The notes below the pieces were generated by a model. The model ran no database searches and was not told the DNA's origin. It saw nothing but the letters and a program-made list of their open reading frames with translations. From Streptomyces sp. SID13031 (GTDB lineage Bacteria > Actinomycetota > Actinomycetes > Propionibacteriales > Kribbellaceae): DNA of 64,000 nt. Below, one piece after another: positions 19,298-27,400 of this stretch (the stretch's first letter is position 1; every line of letters begins with the position of its first letter). A program made the translations under genes and the position numbers. The stretch lies in contig NZ_JAAGLV010000008.1 in assembly GCF_010548305.1 (NCBI RefSeq), positions 248,001 to 312,000 of the forward strand, written 5' to 3'.

Positions 19298-19313
19298 GAC
19301 GAATACCTGAACG
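19298..19313. repeat. 16-bp match to the 3' end of the NRPS gene
   Basis: GACGAATACCTGAACG here matches 16665-16680, the last codons of the NRPS (DEYLN). The three bases before it also match except for one. It lies in the divergent intergenic region and may be a relic of a carrier-protein gene end left by rearrangement. Confidence 0.4.
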
Positions 19314-19329
19314 CTGCGCGCAGCGGGCC

Positions 19330-19345
19330 GCAAGGGGAGAGAAGC
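19330..19345 (+). promoter_or_regulatory. Possible weak copy of the cluster box (before PCP-A-C operon)
   Basis: The plus strand reads GCAAGGGGAGAGAAGC, 11 of 16 matches to copy 1, ending 80 bp before the PCP start and pointing toward it. Weak on its own; listed because orientation and distance fit the other copies. Confidence 0.3.
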
Positions 19346-19424
19346 ACCGGCTCCGGCGTCATTCGACAATGCTGACAGCGAAGGTCAGAGCCGCACGCTC
19401 CGAACTCAGGGACAAAGGATCTCG

Positions 19425-19721
19425 ATGAGCGAATCCAGGGAACAGTTCGTTGACAGTGACTTTGCAGAACCAGACGGTGAAGTAGAGCAATCAGTCGCCC
19501 GGATCATGGCTGAGGTGCTGGGGATCGACCGGGTCGGCCGGAGCGACAGCTTCTACGATTTCGGCGGTACCTCCCTCGCGGCCATCAAGATCTGCGCGCG
19601 ACTCGAGCACGTGCACGGCTGGCGGGCCCGGCCGACCTGGCTGTTCATCAACGACACCGCCGCGGACTTCGCTCGCAAGGTGCAATCCGAGTCCGCACTG
19701 GCAGCCGAAGCGCATGAGTAG
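19425..19721 (+). CDS. Stand-alone peptidyl carrier protein
   Basis: A 98-residue free carrier protein. The phosphopantetheine site is in DFGGTSLAAIK. An AAGGA site precedes the ATG, and its stop overlaps the start of the next gene (adenylation protein) by 8 bp, so the two are translated together. With the following A and C proteins it forms the same free A/PCP/C trio as SgcC1/SgcC2/SgcC5 of the C-1027 pathway, which load, modify and transfer an amino acid. The carrier is the likely substrate platform for the divergent flavin monooxygenase. Confidence 0.88.
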   Translation: MSESREQFVDSDFAEPDGEVEQSVARIMAEVLGIDRVGRSDSFYDFGGTSLAAIKICARLEHVHGWRARPTWLFINDTAADFARKVQSESALAAEAHE

Positions 19722-21294
19722 CCTGGCCGGCGTCCAGTCGCTGATTCACGCAGCTGTCGCCCAGCAGGCGGCGCGCGCCCCTGAGGCGACCGCACTCATC
19801 TGGCGCGACCGCAAGATCAGCTATGGAACGCTCGAAGCGGCCGCGAGTGCCTACGCTGCCGACCTGTCGGATCGCGGTGTCGGGCCGGGGCAGATCGTCC
19901 CGTTGCTGATGGATCGCTCGCCGGAATTGGTGGCGCTTCAGCTGGCCGTGCTCAAGACAGGAGCCGCGTACGCGAATCTCGACCCGAGCTGGCCGGCCGA
20001 GCGCCGGCGAGCGATCCTCGACCTGATCGCGCCCGCCGTGGTCATCACCACGGACACCGGATGGAACGGCCGATTCGGCAGTTACCGGCCGTCGGATGAC
20101 GGCATTGCCGGTGCGGCCCGGCGCGCGCGATCGTTTCATCCGGCGCCGGTATCACCGAACGCGCCTGCGATGGTCGTCTTCACCTCCGGCACGACGGGCG
20201 TCCCGAAAGGTGTGGTGACGCCTCATCAGGCAGTGGCGCGGCTCTTCGGTTCCCATCACCTCAGCGGTTTCGGCCCTGGCCATGCGATGCCACAGGCCGC
20301 GGCGCTCCCCTGGGACATGTACGCATTTGAGCTGTGGGGGCAGCTCGTGACCGGCGGCACGGCGGTGCTGATCGCGGCGAAATACCTGTTGCCGAGCACA
20401 CTGCGCCAGATCGTCATGACGTACGGCGTCGATACGGTCTGGCTGACCGGTTCGGTGTTCAATCTGTTCGTCGACGAGGATCCGGAGTGCTTCAGTGGCC
20501 TGAGCCGGGTGTTCACCGGTGGCGAAACGGCGTCGCCGGCGCACATGCGCGGCTTCCTGCTCCGCCATCGCGGCATCGCGCTCTGGAACGTCTACGGACC
20601 AGCCGAAAGTGGAATGCTCACGACCACCGCGCGGGTGGCACTCGCGGACTGTGACCTGCCGGCGGGAGTTCCGATCGGCACTCCGGTGCACGGCAGGAAC
20701 GTGGTATTGCTCAACGCACGTGATGAGCGCTGCGAGCCCGGGCAGGAGGGCGAGATCTGCATCGCCGGTGAAGGCCTGGCGACCGGTTACCTGGGGCAGC
20801 CGGAGTTGACCCTCGAGAAGTTCCCAACCGTCGACCTCGACGGGGTCGCGGTCCGGATTTATCGGACGGGCGACGTCGGGGTGTGGAATGCCGGGGGTGT
20901 CCTCCACTATCGCGGTCGGCGTGATCGCCAGATCAAGCTGAGCGGCTACCGGATCGAGCTCGCCGAGATCGAGTCGGTGGCCGGGTCGCTGGCGGGCGTC
21001 CGGAATTGCATCGCCTTCCCGGTGAATGGTCCCGACGGCACGCCGGAGCGGCTGGCGCTGGTGTATCTCGTACCCAGCGCGGACGCGGACCCGTCAGGGC
21101 CCCCGGATGGCGATCCACTGAGCGTTCACGCCCAACTGCGTCAGCTGCTGCCTGGCTACATGCTCCCCTCCATCGTCCGCGGCCTGGCGCAGTACCCGCT
21201 GACAGTCAATGGGAAGGTCGACCGCGCGGCACTCCACGAGCTCGGGCAGCGTGCGCGGCCGGCCGCTCGAGTCCGGTCGACGGCGCGGCCGTGA
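19714..21294 (+). CDS. Stand-alone NRPS adenylation protein
   Basis: A 526-residue free A domain with intact core motifs: FTSGTTGVPKG (A3), VYGPAES (A5), YRTGD (A7), KLSGYRIELAEIE (A8) and NGKVDR with the catalytic Lys (A10). The hand-aligned code D-M-F-W-F-G-V-M-L-K resembles aliphatic (Val/Ile-like) pockets but has no exact match known to me. Its natural partner is the overlapping PCP gene. It could also load, in trans, the last carrier of the A-T-C-T NRPS, whose own A domain is a remnant. The start overlaps the PCP stop; the stop overlaps the next gene in GTGA. Confidence 0.88.
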   Translation: MSSLAGVQSLIHAAVAQQAARAPEATALIWRDRKISYGTLEAAASAYAADLSDRGVGPGQIVPLLMDRSPELVALQLAVLKTGAAYANLDPSWPAERRRAILDLIAPAVVITTDTGWNGRFGSYRPSDDGIAGAARRARSFHPAPVSPNAPAMVVFTSGTTGVPKGVVTPHQAVARLFGSHHLSGFGPGHAMPQAAALPWDMYAFELWGQLVTGGTAVLIAAKYLLPSTLRQIVMTYGVDTVWLTGSVFNLFVDEDPECFSGLSRVFTGGETASPAHMRGFLLRHRGIALWNVYGPAESGMLTTTARVALADCDLPAGVPIGTPVHGRNVVLLNARDERCEPGQEGEICIAGEGLATGYLGQPELTLEKFPTVDLDGVAVRIYRTGDVGVWNAGGVLHYRGRRDRQIKLSGYRIELAEIESVAGSLAGVRNCIAFPVNGPDGTPERLALVYLVPSADADPSGPPDGDPLSVHAQLRQLLPGYMLPSIVRGLAQYPLTVNGKVDRAALHELGQRARPAARVRSTARP

Positions 21295-22616
21295 GCGGCG
21301 AACTGGAGGGGATGACGGCCCGCCCGCGGATCTATCCAATGAGCCGCGAGCAGGAGACGGTCTGGCTTGACGATCTCATCTTCGATGGGGCGTCCCGCTA
21401 CCTGGAAGCCTGGGCCAGCCGGCTCACCGGGCGCCTCGACATCGGCGCACTCGAGTGGGCCATCAGTCAGGTCATTGCGCGGCACGAGGTGCTCCGCAGC
21501 CGGCTGACCGAGAGCGACGGCGAACCGGTGCAAATCGTGACCGCTGCCGGCCGCGTTCAGCTGGCGCAGCTGTCGTGCTCCCCGGCTGCACTTCCAGCCG
21601 AGTTGAGCCGGATCGTTGCCGAGCCGCTCGACCTCAACGAGGCGCCCATTCGACCCTGGCTGCTCAGTTTGACTCCGGATGAGTTCGTCTTGGTGGTGCA
21701 GTTCCATCACGCCGCATTCGACGATTGGTCGCTGAACATCCTGCAGCGGGAGCTAATGCACTTCTACTCGGCCCGGGTACAGGATCGGCCGGCCGAGCTG
21801 GAGCCGTTGCGGATGCAGGCCGGCGAGTTCGCTGTCGCCCAGCGAGCCGCGGGGCTGGATCCGCAGGACCTCGAGTACTGGCGGGAGCGAGTGAAGGCTG
21901 CGCCCAGGTCATGCACGATTCCGCCGGACCGGCCGGGGTCGGAGGAGCTACCGCACCGCGCGGAATTCCATCTCCTTGAAGTGAGTCCCGAGCTCGGTCA
22001 GGCGGTGCGCGCCGCCGGCCGGGCACTGCGGGCTACTCCGTTCACCTTGTTCGCGGGAGCCATGGCCGCGCTTTTGTGGCAGTACGGCGAGCAGCAGGAA
22101 GTGATCTTCGGTACGCCGGTGTCGCTGCGCGGGACAGCCGCCGACGACGGCATGATCGGCTTCCTGACCAACCTGCATCCGATCCGGCTGGCGGTCTCTC
22201 GAGACATGACGTTCCGGATGCTCGTGAACGCGGCCAAGGCAGAGGTCCTCTCCGCCCTCGAGCATCGCGCCGTTCCCTACTCCACGATCGTCGCGATGTC
22301 ACGACGTGGGCTGGATCCGGGCGCGCCCCTGTGCGATGTGTCCCTGGTTCTCGATGACATGCGCTGGGAGCCGTTCTCGCTCCCCGAGCTCACCGCGGAG
22401 ACGATCCGCGTGCCTGAACAGTACGCCAAGTACGCCCTGCACCTGATCCTGACGCCGAGCAGCGATGGTGGTTACACCGGCGCGTGGAACTACGACGCCG
22501 AGGTCTACAGTGCCGCCACGATGGCGCGTGCGGCCGGCCAGTTCGCCCAGTTGCTGGCCCATTGCGTCGCGGCGCCGGACAAGCCGCTCGGCGAAATTGC
22601 CGGCTCCGCTGCCTGA
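21291..22616 (+). CDS. Stand-alone condensation-domain protein with HHxxxDD box
   Basis: About 441 residues from GTG 21291, which overlaps the adenylation gene stop by 4 bp (GTGA); ATG 21312 is too close to the GGAGG to be preferred. The condensation core motif reads HHAAFDD: both His and the first Asp are kept, but the usual Gly is Asp. The C-terminal latch and floor regions are present, and there is no carrier. It ends the PCP-A-C operon, 18 bp from the convergent carboxylase gene. It may transfer the PCP-bound amino acid to an alcohol or amine, like SgcC5. Confidence 0.82.
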   Translation: MSGELEGMTARPRIYPMSREQETVWLDDLIFDGASRYLEAWASRLTGRLDIGALEWAISQVIARHEVLRSRLTESDGEPVQIVTAAGRVQLAQLSCSPAALPAELSRIVAEPLDLNEAPIRPWLLSLTPDEFVLVVQFHHAAFDDWSLNILQRELMHFYSARVQDRPAELEPLRMQAGEFAVAQRAAGLDPQDLEYWRERVKAAPRSCTIPPDRPGSEELPHRAEFHLLEVSPELGQAVRAAGRALRATPFTLFAGAMAALLWQYGEQQEVIFGTPVSLRGTAADDGMIGFLTNLHPIRLAVSRDMTFRMLVNAAKAEVLSALEHRAVPYSTIVAMSRRGLDPGAPLCDVSLVLDDMRWEPFSLPELTAETIRVPEQYAKYALHLILTPSSDGGYTGAWNYDAEVYSAATMARAAGQFAQLLAHCVAAPDKPLGEIAGSAA

Positions 22617-22634
22617 GCAGCGGCCGTCGGTCGA

Positions 22635-24068
22635 TCAGAGCGGGATGTTGCCGTGCCGGCCGCGCATCGGGCCGTTGGCCTCGGCTGCGGCGATGGCGGT
22701 GGCGAGGGCGGAGCGGGTTTTGCCGGGGTCGACGATCTGGTCGACGACGCCGATCTCGCGGGCCCGGTCGATGCCGCCGGCAATCTTCTCGTGTTCGGCG
22801 GCGAGCTCGGCCTCGACCTGCGGACGGAGCTCGGGATCGATCTGCGCGAGCTTGCGCCGGTGCAGGACCCGGACCGCCGCGACCGAGCCCATCACGGCCA
22901 CCTCGGCGCGCGGCCAGGCGAACACCCGGGTCGCGCCCAGCGAGCGCGCGTTCATCGCGATGTACGCCCCGCCGTACGTCTTCCGGGTCACCAGCGTGAC
23001 CCGCGGTACGACGGCCTCCGCGAACGCGTGCAGCAGCTTGGCGCCGCGTCGTACGACACCGTCCCACTCCTGCCCGACACCGGGCAGGTATCCGGGGACG
23101 TCGACCAGCACGACGAGCGGTACGCCGAACGCGTCGCACATCCGGACGAACCGGGACGCCTTGTCCGCGGCCAGGGCGTCCAGGCAACCGCCGAGCCGGA
23201 GCGGGTTGTTGGCGATCACGCCGACGGTGCGACCGCCGAGGCGGCCGAGCGTGGTGACGATGTTCGGCGCCCACCGCTGATGCAGCTCCGCCAGGCTGCC
23301 CTGGTCGAGTACTCCGGCGACCAGTGGGTGGACGTCGTACGCACGCTTGGCCGACTCCGGCAGGAACCCGGACAGCTCCAGATCCGGTACCTCGGCCGAC
23401 ACCGACCCCTGGTTCGCCAGCAGCTCCGCGAGCCGGCGGGCCTTCTCGATCGCGGCTGCTTCGGTGTCGGTGGTGATGTGGACGACGCCGGACCGTCTCC
23501 CGTGCGGCTCTGGACCGCCGAGGCGCAGCATGTCGACGTCCTCACCGGTGACCGAGCGGACCACCTCCGGACCGGTGACGAAGATCCGTCCCTCCGGGGC
23601 GAGGATCACGATGTCGGTCAGCGCCGGACCGTACGCGGCACCACCCGCGGCCGGGCCGAGCACCACGGAGATCTGCGGGATCTTCCCCGATGCCTGCGTC
23701 ATCGCGTAGAAGACCTTGCCGACCGCGTGCAGGCTCAGCACCCCCTCGGCCAGTCGCGCGCCACCGGAATGCCACAACCCGATGATCGGCACCTGCTCTC
23801 GCCGAGCCAGCTCATAGGCCTTGAGTACGACCTCGCACCCCTGGTCACCCATCGCACCACCCATCACGGTGGCATCGGAGGAGAACGCGATGACGGCGAC
23901 GCCCGCGATGGTTCCGCGGGCGGCGAGCATGCCGGACAGGTCGTCCGGAGCGATCAGCTCGAGACTGCCCGCGTCCAGCAACCCGGTCAGCCGGCTGACC
24001 GGGTTGCGGGGGTCGTTCGCGCGCGGGAGCTTGGCCGGATCCCTGGCGGCGGCGGTGGTGACCGTCAC
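22635..24068 (-). CDS. Acyl-CoA carboxylase, carboxyltransferase (beta) subunit
   Basis: A 477-residue carboxyltransferase of the propionyl/acetyl-CoA carboxylase beta family. Both crotonase-like halves are present: N-terminal GLWHSGGARLAEG and GPAAGGAAYGPALTD form the acyl-CoA and biotin oxyanion sites, and the C-terminal half has DVPGYLPGVGQEWDGVVRRGAK. It makes malonyl- or methylmalonyl-CoA with a biotinylated alpha subunit that is not in this window. The GTG overlaps the thioesterase stop by 4 bp, so PKS, thioesterase and carboxylase are translated in series. The natural reading is local malonyl-CoA supply for the PKSE. Confidence 0.92.
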   Translation of the reverse strand: MTVTTAAARDPAKLPRANDPRNPVSRLTGLLDAGSLELIAPDDLSGMLAARGTIAGVAVIAFSSDATVMGGAMGDQGCEVVLKAYELARREQVPIIGLWHSGGARLAEGVLSLHAVGKVFYAMTQASGKIPQISVVLGPAAGGAAYGPALTDIVILAPEGRIFVTGPEVVRSVTGEDVDMLRLGGPEPHGRRSGVVHITTDTEAAAIEKARRLAELLANQGSVSAEVPDLELSGFLPESAKRAYDVHPLVAGVLDQGSLAELHQRWAPNIVTTLGRLGGRTVGVIANNPLRLGGCLDALAADKASRFVRMCDAFGVPLVVLVDVPGYLPGVGQEWDGVVRRGAKLLHAFAEAVVPRVTLVTRKTYGGAYIAMNARSLGATRVFAWPRAEVAVMGSVAAVRVLHRRKLAQIDPELRPQVEAELAAEHEKIAGGIDRAREIGVVDQIVDPGKTRSALATAIAAAEANGPMRGRHGNIPL

Positions 24069-24493
24069 GAGCTGAACCTGCCCAGCGCTTCGAGTAGTTC
24101 CTTCGGCGGCACGTCGGGGATCAGCGGCTCACCTGCCGACCCGCGGCGCATGCAGGCGACCGTTTGCTTGCCAAGGGCCACCACCGCGTTCTGCCGGCGG
24201 TAGGTGAACTCCATCGTCAGCCGATGTCCACCGCGGGACGGCTCGGCCTGCCGCATCAGTATTTCGACGTCGTCACCGGCGAAGCATTCGTCCAGGAACT
24301 CGACCTGGACGTTGACCGTCACCATCGCCAGCTCACCGGTCTGCAGCAGCCGGACGACGTCCGGTGCGTGATCGTAGAGAAACTGCTCGCGGCAATGCCC
24401 CTGCCAGCGCACGTAGTGCGCGAAGTAGACGTTGCCGACCAGGTTCGTCTCCTCGAAGGCGACCTTGTGCAGAAAGCGATACGGGGAACTCAT
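24065..24493 (-). CDS. Enediyne-type hot-dog thioesterase (TEBC/E10 family), first copy
   Basis: A 142-residue 4HBT-fold thioesterase of the CalE7/DynE7/SgcE10 family. The signature FEETNLVGNVYFAHYVRWQG with CRE is present, including the conserved Asn and Arg of the active site; these enzymes lack the usual acidic catalytic residue. They release the linear polyene from the PKSE by hydrolysis and decarboxylation. The ATG overlaps the PKSE stop (ATGA) and its own stop overlaps the carboxylase start (GTGA). A second homologue is at 46591-47064. Confidence 0.9.
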   Translation of the reverse strand: MSSPYRFLHKVAFEETNLVGNVYFAHYVRWQGHCREQFLYDHAPDVVRLLQTGELAMVTVNVQVEFLDECFAGDDVEILMRQAEPSRGGHRLTMEFTYRRQNAVVALGKQTVACMRRGSAGEPLIPDVPPKELLEALGRFSS

Positions 24494-27400
24494 CGGCGTA
24501 CCGCCGCGATGATGTCGACCGCGGCGGCGGCCACCAGCAGTCCGCCTTGAGGATGCAGCAGGCTCACCAGCACGCGAGTGTCCGGCGTACTGAGGACCAG
24601 CTCGGTCGGCTGCACCAGCTGGGCGGTCAGCTCGGCGTCAACCGGATGCCCGGCCTTCACCATTGCCTCCCGCGCGGCCCAGACCGCGAACCGTGCGACC
24701 TGCTCCTCAAGCTCCCCGGACAGCCGGCCCGCGAGGTCGAGGTCTCCAGGACTGAGCGCCGGCGGATCAACCTGAGCGACCTCGAGCCAGTCGACGCCGA
24801 CCCGGCGGTCCGGCGCCCAGATCGTCAGTCGCAAGCCGTCGCAGCTGCTGGTGGCCGCGAAGCCGTCGGCGGACTGCAACCGGCCGGCCGGGCTGTGCCC
24901 CCAGTCACCGCCTGTCCATCCCGCCAGTACGTCGCTTGCGGGCACATCGGCGGAGGTCACGACAGCGTCCAGCTCGCTGCTCCACCCGAGCTCGCGGATC
25001 CGCCGGGCCAGGTGGGCGCCTGCCAGCCTCCGATCAGCGTGCTGCCCCTGGAGCAGGCCGGTACTGCGCAGTACCAGCCCGGTCCACTCCAGTGCAGGGC
25101 CGTCGGGTCCGGTTGCCACGATGTCGAAGCAGAGATCGGTCTCCGGCAGGTCCGAATCGCTACGCTCCTTGGCTGTCACCTGTAGTGGCCCTCGCCCGGG
25201 CGGCCGGTGGACCGCGAATGCCGCGGCACTCACTGGTAGCAGTCGCCGCCCTGGATAGCACGCTTGCAGCGCGTGGATGCTGGCATCGAGCAGACCGGGA
25301 TCGCCGAGCATCAGTCGACCGGGCAGGAACCGGGAGAACCACTTCTCGCCCCGGCCGACCAGTTCTGCTTCGAGTTGTCCCGCGCCGACCCGGTGCAGTG
25401 CCGTCACGCACTGGAAGGCGCCGTCATGGAAGTAGAGCGGGCCGTAGAGGTGTCGCAGCGGTACGCCGGCCGGTGACTCGCTGGGAGGCTCCGGATCTCC
25501 TGACGAGTGCGGGCTGACTCCGGCGTGGACGGTCATCGTCACGCAGTCGGTGCCGAACCCGTCATCGTCAGCTCGGATGACGGCGTCGACGGTGTCGTCG
25601 GCCGATCGGGAAGCCCGGACGGCAACTCGCAGCGTTCGGTGGGTCTGGTCGTCCACGGTGATCGGCCGGTGCAGCCGCAGATCGGTGAAACGTCGCCAGT
25701 CGCTGTCCGGTGCGACGATGCCGGCGGCCTGGGCAACAGCTTCGAGGCTTGCCACCGTGGGCAGGACGGCGAGTTCGTCGATCCGGTGATCGGCCACCGC
25801 GCGATCGGTGTCCCAGCTCAGCTCGGACTCGGCCACGACCTCGACACCTGGCGTCCGGCTGCGGATCGTCTCCGCGTACCGCAACGGCGGTGTCTCGGCG
25901 GCGGGCATCACCACCGTCGGTCCGGCGGGCAGCCGGCCGGTCAGCAACTGAGTGACCGGGCCGTCTCCGCTGAGTGCCGCGATGAACAGCCGGCGTCCGT
26001 CCTCCGGTCCGATCGCGGCAACACCCGACCTGGCGAGCGAGTCGAGAGCGCCGAGGTCGACGCCCATCCCGACCGCTGACCAGACGCTCCACTCCAGGTG
26101 CCGGACGACGGTGTCGCCAGCCTTCTCGGCGTAGCGCTCGGTACTGGCCCGGAGGCGGTCGTTCGCGAGGCAGTAGTCGGTCTGCCCGGCGAGGCCGGCG
26201 CGCCCGATGATCGAGCCGAACGTGGCCACGAGTCGCAACTCGCCCAGATCCGGACAGCTCGACAGCAACGCCTCGAAGGCGACGTGCTTGACCGATGCCG
26301 CTCCCGCCAGCGACTCGGTGGTTACCGCCGAGAGCGGTTGCGGCGCGTTCAGACCTGCTCCGTGAACGAGTCCGCGCACCGGGCCGAGCTCGGCCGCGGC
26401 CGCCCAGAGCCCCGGTAGTGCGTCCGGGTCGGTCAGGTCGCAGGACAGGTAGCAAGCATCGAGCCCAGTGGCCGTGAGACCGGCCAGTGCGCGGGCGACC
26501 TGCTCGTCGTCGCCCGGGCGGCGGCCGACGAACAGCAGCCGGGCGCCGGTGCGTTCGGCGAGTTCGGCGGCGCACTCCGCGGTGATACCGGTGACGCCAC
26601 CCGTAACCAGGCAGACGTCCCCCGGCAGCAGCGGCAGGACCGGCAACGGGTCCGGTGTCCGCAGGTGATGAGTGGTCCGCGCCGACCATCCGTCGCGGTC
26701 CAGGCGCAGGTCGGCGAAGGTGCCGTACGACGGAACCTCGGCGAGCCATTCCGTCACCGGTCGATCGGTCTCGACGCAGACGATCCGCGGTGGCTGATCC
26801 AGCTCGACCACCAGGCTTCGCCCCAGACCGGCGCCGTCGCCGTGGTGAGCGATCACCACTTCCTCGTACGGTCCGTCGGCGACCACTCGCCGAAGCGTTT
26901 CGACGATGAGCTCGTTCTGCCGCCGCTGGTCTGAATCCAGGACGACCAGCAGACCCAGCTCGTCGCCGCCGCCGAGCTCGATCTCGGGAGCCCCGACGGT
27001 GTGCCAGCGCAGTTGCCGGCCGTCGGTACCAGACGGCACAGGCTGCCACCGGTGCTCGAACGGCTCCGTCCAGCCGAGCGCGCCGGCCAGTCGGTCACCG
27101 TCGCCTGCCCCGGCCTGGGGAAGGCCGGACAGTGTCGCGGACAGTTCGGCGATCGTCGCGTCTGCCAGTGCAAGCGGTGTCATGGGCATCGCACGGCCGA
27201 GGCGGCCGGCAGCTCGGGCGAGCAGTTGCCCGACCTGGAGGGAGTTGAGGTGCAGGTCCTTGGACAGTGACAACTCGGGTGCGAGGCCGTCAGCCGGCAG
27301 CCCGGTGAGCTCAGTCAGGACCTCGAGCACCACCGCGTCGTCCGGAGTGTCGTCCAGCTCAGCTGATACCGGCAGCGTCGCGGGCTCGGCTGGTTGACTC

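Noticed and set aside
18881..19369. 162-codon minus-strand frame upstream of the flavin monooxygenase
   Set aside because: Its second half is a shifted reading of the monooxygenase gene; the first part is intergenic and holds regulatory sites.
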